From positions 1 to 64,000 of the forward strand of contig JAAOMT010000273.1 in assembly GCA_016748015.1 (NCBI GenBank): 64,000 nt of DNA. The letters are read 5' to 3'. Source of the stretch: Geosiphon pyriformis (taxonomy: Eukaryota; Glomeromycota; Glomeromycetes; Archaeosporales; Geosiphonaceae). Position 1 is the first letter of the stretch. Every line of letters begins with the position of its first letter. The position numbers and the translations under genes are program-made. The notes under the pieces were generated by a model. The model had not been told where the DNA came from and ran no database searches. It saw nothing but the letters and a program-made list of their open reading frames with translations. Below, in pieces: positions 46,768 to 60,654 of the stretch.

Positions 46768-49700
46768 CAAGTACAATTTAATTACTATTTAGTATACAGA
46801 ATCAAGACTATAGATTTTAACTAAATGTAATTTACACTTTTATTATATATAACCAGTTATTCAGACTAATCAAAACAATACTAAGCTCCAATATAAACTG
46901 TTGCTTTACTACTTAGACCAGAAAAAACAAGCAAAGTTTACAAAAACCAAAACTAACTCTAAAAAACTTCTTAATACCAATTAATTAAATTACTTCATTT
47001 GACAAACCTAATACCAAATCATAAAACATAACCAGCACTATCTTAAAATTACTGCCCAAACCACTTTTTTTATATCTACTCTGTATTTGGATCTGAACTT
47101 TCACAAATTAGAACAATACTATTTACTTAAACTATATACAAAGTTAACCAAAATTTGGGCAGCTTTTTTATGATTCTATACAGTTTTATTATATTAACTT
47201 ATAAGCACAAAGCCTTAGCAAAAAAGTACATATAAGTTAATATTAAATAAAAAAAAAAAAAAATTTCACAATTATAGAAAGTGACAGAAGATAAAATTCA
47301 ACTAAAGACTTCTAAACCAAAATTCAGTGAAGCAAAATTTTTTCACAAGAGTTAAACTTTTTAGAACAGATAAACACATGATCTGAAAACTCAATCTTTT
47401 TATACTGTAAACACAAAACATCTGAATATTTTTTGTCAAAAGTCTTTTTTTAATAGCAATAAGCAGTCTTCTATAAACAACCTCTATGAAATATATATGC
47501 AAATTTGTTGAAGTCTTATTTGTTAAACTTAACAACATATGTGAATTTAAATGCCAAACTGTAACAGTCTGAATTCAATTAATTTTATGAACTAAAAACT
47601 TATTCAATATTTTGGAATTGAATCTATTCTTCCAACAGACATAACTTATTAACTTATATATGTTTTAAACAAAATGACAAATATTACCAAACACCAGCAA
47701 ACTATTAGCCTTAATATAGTATTCACATATATTACTAGGCAACAACAGAGAAAAATGAGCAGCTTTACTTATTAAAGCATCTGTACAAATATTATCCAAA
47801 ATATTTAAATGTTTTTTAATCTTTGACCAAACCATTGAAAAATCTTTATTATTGACCAAGTTTGCAATATGCCTCCTTTTTATCCAATAATAGTTTCGAA
47901 AAGCAGGATCTAACATTTTCAATTCTGAAATACATGTATCTATGATAGTCTAATTGTTCAAGTGCACAATTACAGCACAAAAAAAGAACACACATTCCAA
48001 AACCAAAGTAACAGCTTATAACTTAATTATCATTAATAATAACAAACTATTAACTCTAATTTCAAGACCCAAATTAACTTCCAAAAAGTATGCAACAGCC
48101 TTATTAGCCACAGCAGAAAAACCTAATTCCTTTAAAAATTTATCTGTATACACAATAAATGTACTTAATTAGATTTCAAGAAAACATTTCTTTAAAACTA
48201 AAAATTAATCTATTATTATTAATATTTGCCTATCTTTTAACAAAATAATTAAACTTAAACTTATTACAACTTCTTATGATCTTAGCAATTAGTAATTTCA
48301 ACCTAAAAAATATTGATAACTATTTGTTTTTTAAGCAATTAAACTTACTGTATTAATGTTTAAAAAACACTATATTAGCCAATTCTACTACCATATTTTT
48401 TAGCACTTTTTATATTATATTTAAGTTATTCAGATCTTTTATATCCTTGAATTAACAAATTTTTACTAAAAGCTTTACAAAAAACACTTTTTAAAACATA
48501 TTTATTTGGCATTATTCACATTTTAATCTTAAACTTCCAATATTTTTTATTTGCTTGTTTATAAATACTGTTTAGATAAATATTTAACAGATTTTTTAAG
48601 CCAACCAAAACTGTAATTAGTATTATAAAAGTTAAATACTAAAACAATTTCATGATTTGCAATTGCAAATAATAAACTTTTACTCAAAAAAACATAATCA
48701 ATAATTTTTTTTTTATCTTTTATATTGCTTCAAATAAAGGTTTTGGCCAAAAAGTGTCTACTAAATAAATTAACCAATTCTAAATCTAAGCAAAACTTAA
48801 AACTTGCACTTTTTTTAGACTTATTTTCATTAAAATTTTTACTTAAAACCACAAAAGTGCTAAAGTTAACTGTTTTAGCAATAAGAAAATTGATTTTTAT
48901 TACTTAACCAAATTTAGTTTCAGCAAAAACACCAATATACAAACACAAAATTGTGATTGAAAATTTTTTCTTAAATAAAAATTGAACTAAGATAAAATAA
49001 CCAGAAATTTTTTTTATTTTTAAAACATAATAAGCCAAAAAACTGTTTATAATTACTGTTATACTAACACCAAAAAAATCTGTATTCAAATCAGACTTAA
49101 AAACACATACTTTATTAAACTTGTTTATAATCTATGACATAATATTAGACTTTAATTTTATTTTTATAATGACAAAAATTGTGTTATTTAAATTTATATG
49201 TTAATAAACAATATTTTTCTGCTTGGCAAAAATATTAATATTTTAAATATTGTATGTAGCAATTTTTCAAACCAAATCAGTTATTGATAAAAAAAAAGTG
49301 GTTAAACTCAAACCAATATTTTTTACTTTGACCAACAGACTCATAATTATATTAAACAAATTATTTATGCTTACTTTCAATCTAACAATGTCCTTAAATG
49401 AAGAAAAAATTTCTTTTATTACAGTTTTATTACTAATAACTATATTCAAACTTTTACTTATTGTTGTATTTACTTCTTAATTCTACAATAAAAAAGTTAT
49501 TAACAGTTAACATTCAGAACATGATTGTAAAATTATCAGTCCAAGTGCATTTAATTTTTCTGCCAACTTATTAATTTGTTTTGTAAAACCAGTAAAACTG
49601 TATTTAAAAATTGCAAACTTATTATTAATATTCAATATAACCAGCAAAGAAAGTTTCTTTTTTGAAAAGATACTAACTTTTAATAAGCCATTTTGCTTAT

Positions 49701-51250
49701 TAAAAAAAAAAAAAAACCATTAACAATTTTTGTCCAAAATATATCACTAAAAGACATTAAATAAACAATAAAAGCTAATTATTTAACATAAATAATTGTT
49801 AGTTTGCTTTTATTTGTCTTTAACAAAATTCTTTAAAAAAAACTGTTCACAAAAACTTTTTTATTAACAAAGCAACTAATTGATATATAATTTAATTTTT
49901 TATATTTGGTATATTTAATCATGTTTAAGCAAAACCAGTACAAATTAGTGTTTCTTAAAACTGGTGTAGTTTTTATAACACTATTTAATAAGTTAGCAAA
50001 ATTAAAACAAACCACTACATATTTGGTCTAAACATATATAATTGAATAACAATTAATTACATATGTTTTCTTATTTACAGATCTAAATAAGTTCTAAATA
50101 TTATAAGTATTTGTTTTTATCAATAGTATATAAAGTAATGTTCTATTATAGTTTTTTATGTTTTATGTTTTTTTGCCTATATTAATCTTAGCAACTCTTA
50201 CAATATTTTTCTTGATTAAGATAAACCATTTTGCTATAGCTAAATTAGCATAATCAGATTGTCTAAATTTCATTATAGCTTTCTGTTATATTCTTATTAA
50301 CTGTATTTTGATTAACTTAATTATTTCAAATTTAGATAACACAATATACACAGTCTTAGTTAATATTCTAATTGGTATTTTCTTAACTATTACAGTCTGA
50401 TTTGATCATTTAACAGATTTTTTAAGATTAGTATTTATTAAAATTTTTGCATTCTTAGTTTTATTTAAAATCAGCACTAAGCTTGATTTGGAAATAAATA
50501 TCATTCTAATAATTTCAACAAATTTTAAAAAAATAAATACTTACCCAAAACTATTGATTTTTGAAAATAATTTCTTAATAACTTTAAGTTTTTTTTAAAC
50601 CAAATTTCTCTTAACTACTTTTAAATTTAAATTCAAAGCAAATAATTTCTTAATAGGTATTTAAACTAAGTATTTGAATAAAAAAAACAAACTGATTAGA
50701 TTGTTTTTGTTTTTGTTAAAAAAATCTATCTTGTTTAAAGACTTGTTTACTATTAACTTAGTAATCACTTTTTTGTTTTTGGAAGTTATGTTAATGTTTT
50801 TTCTACTAGTTCTACTTTTATTATTATAGTTTATATTAGTTTTTTTATTATATACTTATTTTTTATGTTTATACTTTTTAATTTAGTTGTGTTGTTTGTT
50901 TTCAACTTTTTTTTTTATTATCTGTAGATTTTTTCCAAAAAACCACAGATTTAGAGCCATTATTATCATTAATCAAAGCATTATTTTTGTATTTTTTTCT
51001 CAATAAAACATCACTTTTACCTAAATTAGTATTAATATTCTTAACTGTTTTTTTTATAATTACAATATTACTGTTACTAACAGTTTTATTGTCAAACACA
51101 AATGGTTTAAAAGTATTAAAATAAATAGTAAAAATAAATAGCAAACAAGAAATAAAGCCAAAAAAACTTCTTTTCAAAACACTGTTTTTTTAGGAATTTA
51201 AGATAAACAAGAGAAATAATATATTGTTTATAACAAAATTATAATTAATA
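46750..51250 (-). mobile_element. Strongly AT-converted, near full-length LINE copy on the minus strand
   Basis: Read on the minus strand it follows the whole order of element B. ORF1 N terminus remains lie near 51177-50902 and knuckle-region remains near 50015-49833 (the Cys positions are mostly lost). Endonuclease remains near 49089-48904 include VQFLFKKKFSITILCLY. RNase H-like remains lie near 47922-47665 (NYYWIKRRHIANLVNNK). The Cys-region and C-terminal remains near 47538-47302 include LHIYF and RLLIAIKKRL. The 3' tail lies near 46900-46790, followed by a TAAAAA-type tract. It is riddled with stops and very poor in G and C. Boundaries are approximate. Confidence 0.78.
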
Positions 51251-51689
51251 ATACAAGTTTTTTTATTTATTTTGTTTAACAACTTTTTAAATTTATGAAT
51301 AATAAATAATAATATAAATAATAATATTTAAAACTTATTTTTTTGTTTTTAAATTTTATAATTTTTAATAATCTTAATAATATATATCAAGTTTTTATTA
51401 ATTAATTCTAGTTAATTAAACACCAAAAAATTAAACTGTTCTAGTTATTAAGTTTTATCTGTCTTTTATAATTTATTAAGTTATAATTAAATTAATATGA
51501 TTTTATTAAATTTATATAAAATTAAAAAAATAGTTTTTTAATAATTATTACTTAATTTAATAATATATTATATTTTTTAAGATTATTGTTTTCAAATATG
51601 GTTTTATTTTTTGTCAATACTATAATTTTAATTAAATTAAATTTTAATATAAATATTAATTTAATAATTTTTTAAAAAATCAAAAATTT

Positions 51690-53500
51690 ATTTATTTATT
51701 TAATAAGTAAAGTTTAATTACTATCTAATATACAAAAACCAACTAAATTTTTACAACTAAATATAATTTATATACTTACTAAATATGACCAACTACTTAG
51801 ACTAATTAAGATAATATTATATAGTTATATATATTATTATATCTTTATTCAAATTTAAGAAAAAAAAACAAGCTTTTTATAAATTAAAATTTGTTACAAA
51901 AATCTTAACAATATTAAACATGTAAATTATATTTTTTAATAGTATAATAGACAAATTATTTAATAAGTATAATATATTATTATTATTTACCAATTTACTT
52001 TTTTTTTATTATCTTAAATTTAAATCTATACAATTAAATTATTTTTTGTATTTTTAAAAACTAAAACAGTTTTATTATATTAATTTTTTAAAATCATATT
52101 TTTGCAAAAAATAATATACAAACTAACAATTAAATATACTAAATATTAATATTTATAAAACTAATAATAACAATATACAAATATTAATTATAACTTTTCA
52201 ATAATTTATGTATTTTAACATAATTTTTTATAAATATTTATATATTTTAAATATGTAAAATATGATTCAAAAATTTTATCTTTATATAATATAAATATTA
52301 AATATTTAAATAAAGTTTATTATAAGTTTTTTTTTTAATTATTACTAATAATTATATATATATACAAACTAGTTAAAGTTTTATTAATAAAGTTAAAAAA
52401 TATATATAAATTAAGATATTATATTATTATTATATAATTTCAATTTATGTTTTAAATAAATAAACTGATTATTATTTTTAATTCAAGTTTTAATTTTTAA
52501 TAAGAATATTATACAACTTTGTATATATTCTTAATAAAGTAATAAATATTTTTAAAAACAATATTATTATTTATTAATAAAAGCATAAAAACATAAAAAT
52601 AATAAAACTTTTTTATTTGTAAACATATCTGTTTATTTATTCTTTTTATTTTAAAGTATTTTTTAACTTTAAATTAAGTTATTAAAATATTCTTATTTAA
52701 TAAATTGATTATATGCTACTATTTAATTCAGCAATAATTATAAAAATTAAGTAAAACTAAATAAAACTCAACATAATATGTATTTAAAACTATTTAATTA
52801 TCTAAGCAAACAACTATTATAGTAAAAATTAATATATATTCTAAAGTTAATACTATAATTTACAATTCAGTTAGCATTAAAAAAACCAAATCATAAATTT
52901 TAATATTAATTTTTAAGTTTAAACTAACAAAATAAGTTGTTATATTACAAGTTACTTTAAATAAATCTAAATTTTTTAATAATTTATTTGTAAAAACATT
53001 AATAATCTTAAAGTTTATAATTTGCAAATTTTTTTATAATGTTTTAAATTATTTAAAAAATGAATATTTTGTTAATAAAAGTCAAAAACCATACTAAATT
53101 TTACAATAATAAATATTAAAAAATTAATATATAATAATACTTGTAAAAAAAATTATTTTTATTTTTAGTTTAAAAGTTTTTTTTGGGTATCAATGTCATT
53201 AAAATAATATATTTAAAACAGACTAATATAAATATTTTAAATTAGTTTTCTTGCATAAATTTAGAAAATGCCCAAAGATTAAAAAACTTAAGCTTGAGCA
53301 AAAAAAATACAATATGTGATTTTTATTTCTAAATTATAAAACTAATTTAATTTTCAAAAAGAAAATTTAAATGTAGAAAAATACAACTTTAATTAACATG
53401 GTATTAAAGAACTTGAAACAATAGCAATAAGTTAAAAAACTTATGCCTAAAATTACATGTACAGATAAAAATTAAATAAAAATTTTATTAGAATAAATTT
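51690..53500 (-). mobile_element. 5'-truncated, strongly AT-converted LINE copy on the minus strand
   Basis: The 3' tail wording recurs at about 51830-51720 (minus strand). Further upstream on that strand, near 52890-52820, a string matches the RNase H region of element B (the stretch encoding AEMQAIALVLE) after C-to-T-like change. The 5' limit is unclear. There is no usable frame left. Confidence 0.6.
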
Positions 53501-53997
53501 TGGTTATGACAGGTTGGAATCACACATTAAAATTGTGAAAAGATGGCTTTTGTCAAAGATTTATCTTGTTGAAGCAAATAATAATTTCAATGCTTAACCA
53601 ATTAATGTGACGCTATCATTTTAAAAAATAAGGTGTGCAAATTGGTAAGGTTTCGAATTGCCACCGCTAACTCGCGAAATCTAAAATTATCAAATTCAGA
53701 AAAATATAACAATAAAAATAAAAATAATAATGGCAATAATAATAATAATAATAATAATAACGATAAAATAAAATTATATATACTAAACTTCTAAAAGATA
53801 GTGTTTTGGAAACCTTATAGGGGCATCAAATATATTTAGTATATATGCGTAAATTTACAATTGTATGAATCTACAAGAAAAAAATTGTTCATGCAAATAA
53901 TCTCGCCTTTAAATTGATTCTTTTTTTGACGGTTGCTTCCGTTCCCAAAAATATTAACTTGCTTCGGAGTCATTGTTCAAACATATCGATGATATAC
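53501..53997. other. Spacer downstream of MBP1
   Basis: Mixed composition returns from about 53510. An AAT array lies at 53731-53760. It should include the MBP1 3' untranslated region. No gene found. Confidence 0.55.
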
Positions 53998-56401
53998 TTA
54001 ATCGCTCGTTGAAGATGAGGAAGATACGCTTTCGAGAACAAGATCAATCTTCTTAACGAGCTTTTGTGGTTGAAGACCGGTACATACAGTCACAATCCGC
54101 TTGTATTTGGCCAGTTTTGATTCGCTGGCCAATAATGTATTCATAAGGGTATTGATCGAGGCGTTATGGCTTTGCTTTAATTCGGACAATTTTTTTCGTA
54201 ACTCATTCATTCTAAAATAAAAAGATTTCTTTAGAAGTTAATAATTATGGCTATTATAAGAAACAGATAAAACCTACCTCGAGACATCTACTGTGGTATT
54301 TCTTAGCTTTCGCAATTCCTCTTCATATAATTCTTGAAGTCTTTCCGCTCGCCGTGATTCTAAAGCTTCTCGCAACAATCGCTGCAATTCTACCACGCGT
54401 TGTTGCACGGCCGGCAAATTTTCAGCGTTTGATTTAAACTCTTGTAGCGTAGTATTCGCAGCCTGAAGATCTATCTCAGCAGAATGTAGTTCCGCTTGTG
54501 CGCACAGAAGCTCTTTGGATTTTCTTTGTAATCTTTCCTCGTAACTTTCTTGAAAATCGTGAAGGATTAGACTAGCAGTTGAGACTAATGATTTTCGAAG
54601 GTCAAGTTGTGCTGTTGAGGAAGAGGCCATATGGTTGTGATCATTAATACCGTTATGCACAGGAGTCTCGGATTGTGTTACCATCGCTCTAGATCTTGCT
54701 TCATTTTCATGCTTCAAGATATAATCTTCGGCATTTTTATTTTCTTTGTTTTTGATTTGTGGATCTCCTCCAGCTTCGAGCAATAATTTTACGAGCTTCT
54801 TGTTTGCATTACGTGCAGCTATATTAAGAGCTGTGTCACCTTCATTGTTTTTCATATTAATAATGCACTCCTTGTATGCGTCATGCCCCTGGGTAATCCT
54901 GGCTAGTAAAATTTCCATGTAATATCTTGACGGAGCGACACGACCCTTTGTTCCAGCATAAATGGCGATGTGATGTAGTACAGTTTGATCATTGTGATCA
55001 TAACTAGCTATAGAACTCTCCAGTAGACTAAGCATTTGAGGGAAGCATTTGTTTTCATAATTATAAGGAAACATTACTGCTCTCATTAAAGCTGTTTCAC
55101 CAAGCATATTAATTCGTTCAACATCTGCACCTGCTTTTAATAACAGTTTAGCAACCTCCATATTGGCCATAGCAGCTGCCCAATGAAGTGCCACATGTGC
55201 TTGTTGATCCACAACGACATTAGGATCGAAATCAATCGGTGGATTCTTTATAAATTCGGGTATGACAGGGACATTTGTGGTAAAATATCGTAACATTTGT
55301 TCCCCATAATGTTTGATTATTTCCGATGTGGCTATGGTGGTAGTCTTGATGACTTTTGCAGGACGACCGCCGTGTTCAGAATGACGACGTCTTTTGGTTT
55401 TATTTTTGACCGAATTTACGTTGTCATCATCTGAAATTTCATTTGATGATTCAACCATTGGGGCAGGAGTAGTGACCATTGATGAGATTTCAGAAACTGT
55501 GAAATTGGAGATTGGAGATGTGATGCTGTTGGCATCATTGGTTTCTATATCTGTATCAAGTGACATAATTTCTTCCACAGGTTGTACTACCACTGCTGCT
55601 GCTAATGCGGCTGCTGCTGCGGCCTTTTTAGTTTTTTTGGGAACCTTAGGCTTGATGGCTTTGGGTTCTTTCGGTTCACGAGGCTTGCGTGGCTTATTGG
55701 ATGCGGCCGTGATATGCTTGGGAGCAAGAGGTGGACTCTCCAAAACTGAAGGTGTAAAATCGAAAATTGGGCTTAACAATTCTTTAACCTTATAGCGTTC
55801 AGCAAGCTCAACCCCGGTTGCAAACGGTACCCAGGTTCCTATATTAAAATCGCGTGAAAACGAAATCAGCAAATTTTAAATTTAAATGCTTGATAAACTT
55901 TTGCATTATACCTTGATATTTTCCGTACCCTCCCTGAACCTTTTCATGTTCCCCTTTTTGAACCTCACGCTCAAGGATTCTAGTTCGATGAGGTTTATCG
56001 AAGTCAGCGACTTTTAGAATCTGTGTGGCATTCAACCAGCCATCTATCATAAAAATATGAGTAAGCAGATCAAGAGTGCAAAGGGATTCTTCATTAAAAA
56101 CAAAGCAATCAAGGGAAGAAATTTACCAGATTTCCTTCGCATAACAGCAATACCTAAATCACCAGAACATGAAGCGGGATTGAAGTAACAAATGGATCAG
56201 AAAATCTCGTTTTTTAACATCTTTTGGATAGAACCCTGAGCGATATAAAATTTCAAAAAAGAAGACTAGTATTTGGAAATCACGCCTACCTTTACATCTC
56301 ATTTCCCATACAGGTACACCTGAGTATGTCGCTTTGTAAATCTGCGCGTTAGCGACCGTAGTTACTGATGGAACCGTTTCTTCTTTTGGTAAGATCTCCA
56401 T
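53998..56401 (-). CDS. MBP1: MBF/SBF-type transcription factor (MBP1/Res family, APSES DNA-binding)
   Basis: DNA-binding subunit of the G1/S transcription complex. It binds MCB-type sites in the nucleus and pairs with a Swi6-type partner. Exons on the minus strand: 56401-56290, 56153-56127, 56043-55912, 55838-54278 and 54211-53998, giving 681 residues. The APSES/KilA-N domain spans residues ~8-110 and includes [25 protein letters not shown] and the [13 protein letters not shown] turn. Exon 2 has only 27 bases, and it completes the domain exactly. A basic Pro/Lys/Ala-rich linker follows (including a poly-Ala run), then [12 protein letters not shown]. Ankyrin repeats span roughly residues 290-450 ([40 protein letters not shown]). 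The C terminus is a Glu/Leu/Arg-rich coiled coil and a Ser-rich end. Domain order is that of MBP1/SWI4/Res proteins; the basic linker does not distinguish among them, and I prefer MBP1. Confidence 0.92.
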
Positions 56402-57335
56402 GGATTTCAAAAATGTCCTGTTTTTAATACTTGTATGTAGGCAATGAGTTTCCCAAAAAGATGATCTATCTGTCTAAGGAACAAAATTTGTGCATCTAAC
56501 AGTCCTAAAGTGTGAAATTTTTAGAGAAATTTCTCTACTAAAGCGTGTAAAAAAATGTTCACTTGAATAAACCGTGTTTGTCGGGCTTTCAAACACGATC
56601 GCGACAAGCGGATTTTTTTGTCACGGTGATTTCATGCTGATTTACCTATCATAGCTTCACATTTATAATCCGAATACCACTAAATCAGGTGATATAGACA
56701 AGACAGCATTTTGCAGCCATATGACACTATTCGAAAATCAAATTTGGTTATAAAAAGGAAAGTGTTTAACAATACAGCTTTCACTTGAATATTGTTAATT
56801 AATTTTATTAAAATATCTGATTATAATCCATTGATTAAATTATACATATATGGATCAAAACAAAAAACAATATATTTAAATAAAAGTTTTATTTTAAAAT
56901 AAAACATTTATCAAGTAATATTTTAAAATAAAAACAGTTTTAATGTATTTAATTTATTTATTTTTATTAGTAAAAAAACAGTTTTTATAAGTATTTTAAT
57001 TATTAAAATCATTTGTTGTAAATACTTAATAAAAAAAAAGATTTAAAAATTAAAAATATAAAAAATAATAAGTTTTAATTTGTTATATTAATCTTTAAAT
57101 AACAAATTTATTTTTAATAAACATATTTTTATATTTTAAAGCTATTTTTTTTTCAAGTTTTAGCTCAAATGATTCAATTAGTAAATATTTTTAAAAATGA
57201 TCAAATGGCAAAATTTTTCATATTCCCTTTGAAAGATGAAAAGCTCTAGTAAATAACTAGATAGATGGGATTAATGATTAATTTATTTGTACAAAAAAAT
57301 AATTAAATTAGATCGATGATCACTGAATATCTAAT
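56402..57335. other. Spacer between MBP1 and PDH E2 genes
   Basis: 56402-56770 is mixed and probably carries the MBP1 promoter. 56771-57240 is A/T-rich with no coding frame. The E2 3' untranslated region should lie just above 57240. Confidence 0.55.
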
Positions 57336-59615
57336 TTAAAGAAGCAGACGAAGTGGATTCTCAATGTAACTTCTCCATGCTTTAAGCCATTGAGCTCCCA
57401 CAGCACCGTCGACAACTCGGTGATCACATGATAATGTTACATGCATAGTATTGGCAATCCTATAACCGGTAGTTTGGCTTTCATCCGGGATCAATTTCTT
57501 GTTGGTGCCTCCAACAGCGAGAATGCAAGATTGTGGAGGATTAATGATCGCAGTGAAGGATTTGATACCAAACATTCCGAGATTTGAAATTGAAAATGAG
57601 CCTCCCTATTTTTAAGCGTTAAGCAATAAGTCTTAGGTAATGACCCAAAATGATATTATTGACCCATAGACATACCTGATATTCATAAGGTGCCAATTTG
57701 CCCTCACGCGCCCTGCCAGCTAATTCCTTGACCTGATTAGATATAGATGCCAATCCTTTGGTTTCTGCCTTTGTCACAATTGGAGTGATCAAACCAGTTG
57801 GAGTGGCCGTTGCGATAGATATGTCTGAATTTAAATACCTTAAAAAAATCCATATGTGAGATGAGCTTATTAAAGCATTTGACCATAAGGCTTACTCACT
57901 GTCTAATAAATTCACCATGCCATGCACTATTTACTTCGGGAACATCTTTAAGTGCTAACGCGGATGATTTGATAATGAAATCATTAACGGACAATTTGTA
58001 CTTTCCATTAGAATCTTGATTGAGTACTTCCCGAAGTTTCAATACTTTGTCCATTTCAACTTCTACGGTTAAATAGTAATGAGGGACAGTTTGTTTAGAT
58101 TCGGTTAATCGAGCTGCAATAACTCTTCGTATATTTGATAAGGGAATATCGGTGTATTCTAGTCCTGGTGGGGGAACTGCAGGAGGTGTTGGTGTAACAG
58201 CATGTGGTTTGGCCAGAATTGATGGAGGAACATAATTATCAATGTCAGCTTTAATAATACGATCATTTGGTCCAGTGCCAGTAATTTGATCAAGAGGTAT
58301 TCCTCTTTCATTAGCTATCTTTCGGGCTAGAGGGCTAGCGAAAATTCGTTCCGAAAATAATTTTGGACTGGATTCCTGCGAAGAAGTTGACGACTCTGAA
58401 GTTGTACCCTTTGTCTCTTTTTGAGGTTCTGTTGCTGGTTTCGGTTCTTCGACTGTTCCCGCCGTAGCCTTGGAATCAAGACTGTCAATGGAAAAGTCTG
58501 CAAACTTTGAAATATCTCCTTGGTCTTCTACCAAAACTCCTATCGGCTAAAGGATGACCATATACAACGCTATGGTAAATATTAGGTAAGAAAAATAAAA
58601 TTTCTGAAACATATATAATAATTATCAGTCACCTGCCCAACTGGAACGTCTTTTGCACCTGATTCGATAAGAATTTTGGCTAGATAACCATCTTCTTGAC
58701 ATTCAAAATCCATTTGAGCTTTATCCGTTTCAATATCGAGTAATACATCCCCAGGAGAAATTTGGTCACCAACTTTCTTTTGCCATCTTCCAACATTTCC
58801 CGTAGTCATCGTGGGTGATAAAGCTGGCATTTTAATAACGTTATGTGGTGGCAGGGCTAGTTATGCAAAAAACTAGATTAAAAAGTTTTTTCCACCTATA
58901 ATTCGAGTATTTTGTCCAATAAGCCCAAAATTGAGATTGGAATTTCTAAATTTTTTGGAATCTGTTCTTAAAAGTAATTAAAAAACTCTCTATGAGAAAT
59001 ATAAGCATCTATGGAAAAGGTACTCTGAGACAAATAATTATCAGTATCTGGCTTATGATAAAACTTGTCTGAAAAATTGTCTTTGATGAAAAAAATTGAA
59101 TTCATGGATTTTTAAAATATAATCGTGAAATTCCATAACAAAACACTCTCCTGTATTATGTTGAATCAAAAAACTCCGATAAAATAATGAATTGAAAGGC
59201 ACGATCATAGCTAAAATTATGACCAATCTGATCGGCTCACTTATAGATATATTAAAGGGACCAATTTATAAGAAGGAAAAGCTAACCTGCATAAAAACGA
59301 CGACCTCCCTTTCTATTTAAAATTCCCCGAACACCAAGAAACAAGGAATAATGTCTTCGATCCTCGCTATCATTGAAATCAAGTCAGCTAGTTTTTATTG
59401 TTGATTGCTAAATATACATTTCTATAATGTAAAAGCTTGTTACATATTATATGAAGCGGGGGAGTTTTGAAAACATACTGGATTTTTGACACAGTTCTCA
59501 TAATAGGTAAAAGACGTCGCGTTACCGCAGGTGGTATTCCAAGTAAGGCAACACGAGAAGCTACGGCTCCAGTAAAACTGGCTGGAATACGTTTGTTACT
59601 CCTTAGGGCAAACAT
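57336..59615 (-). CDS. LAT1: Dihydrolipoamide acetyltransferase, pyruvate dehydrogenase E2
   Basis: Core acetyltransferase of the mitochondrial pyruvate dehydrogenase complex. It transfers the acetyl group from lipoyl-lysine to CoA. Exons on the minus strand: 59615-59479, 59366-59287, 58856-58633, 58546-57900, 57838-57676 and 57605-57336, giving 506 residues. The N terminus is basic with few acidic residues, as expected of a mitochondrial presequence. The lipoyl domain begins [11 protein letters not shown] and carries the lipoylated ETDKA lysine (Lys118). A Pro/Glu/Thr/Ser linker precedes the E1/E3-binding motif ([29 protein letters not shown]). The catalytic domain has the active-site DHRVVDG (His479, Asp483) near the C terminus. 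There is a single lipoyl domain, as in other fungal E2 proteins. All introns keep frame. Confidence 0.95.
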
Positions 59616-60654
59616 AGAGGAAGGCTACAATAATTATTTAAAATCGAAGTAATATTTGCGAAGCATGAAAATAGACTTTGATCCGAGGAAAATTTTTGAG
59701 TGAGATCTGATTTTACTCGATCTATTTTGTGATGTAATATTAGATAGCGACTTTTGTGTTACATGGAAACTTTTAATAAAAAATATTAAAAATGCTAAAC
59801 GCATTACAATTTTTCAAACAATATACATACTAATTTCAATATATAATCATTACTAATAAAAATATTTAAATAAAACAGTTCATTTTTTTTAACTGTTTTA
59901 TTGAATGTAATTCAACCATTATCTATATACATAATTTATAAGACATCTCATATGTGATTAGTTATTCAAGCTAATATTTTTTCATTTTATTTCAAAAAAA
60001 TATTACATTAAGCTTTTTTAGTTTTCTTTCTATATTTTAAATCAAAATTTAATGTGCTTATTAAAATATTTATTATATTACTTAAATGGTTCCAAAACCT
60101 AAGCAAATACTATAAAAAGTTTTAAAATCTTCTTAATAAAACTAATCTTTAATAGTGGTTTTATTGATAATATTATAACTTAACAATTCATAAACCAATT
60201 AAATTGACAAGTTAATTAAGCTGCAAATGCCAAAATAATTACTGTTAATAAAGCCACTAAAACACAAATAAAAAAATTATTATTATTATTATTATTATTA
60301 TTCTAACAAAATTTTAATTATAAAAGTCATCTAATATTAAATATTAATTAGTGATAATTAGTTCTTTAAAGCCAATATTATTTATAATTAAAATACTTAA
60401 AAATTACAGCTTATTTTTAATAATTAATACATTAAAATACCAATAATATATAAATATTTTTACACAATAATTACTTAATATTAATTATTAATAGTATTTA
60501 AAAAAGTTTTAAAACTAATTTTAAAAATGTATATTATTTTTTAAATTAATAATTCTTATAAAAATTTATTGTTAGCACTAATTTAAAAATAACAAAAATA
60601 AAAACAATTAAAATACATATTTTTTTATTAATAAATATAATTAAAAAATCTAAT
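59616..60654. other. AT-rich region with a likely decayed LINE tail
   Basis: The first ~80 bases should contain the E2 promoter. Near 59900-59985 the minus strand resembles the LINE 3' tail (TAACTAATCACATATGAG against the TGGCTAGTCACATGTAG wording), so a decayed element may extend from there toward higher coordinates. An ATT array lies at 60277-60302. No gene seen. Confidence 0.45.

Noticed and set aside
50902-51177. A minus-strand Lys/Asn-rich open frame considered as an independent small gene.
   Set aside because: Its position and wording fit the decayed ORF1 N terminus of the minus-strand LINE copy.
53640-53690. GGTTTCGAATTGCC, similar to a tRNA T-loop box.
   Set aside because: No upstream box A or acceptor stem at the right spacing.
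55394-55795. A 133-codon plus-strand frame with a poly-Ala stretch.
   Set aside because: Shadow of the MBP1 linker on the opposite strand.
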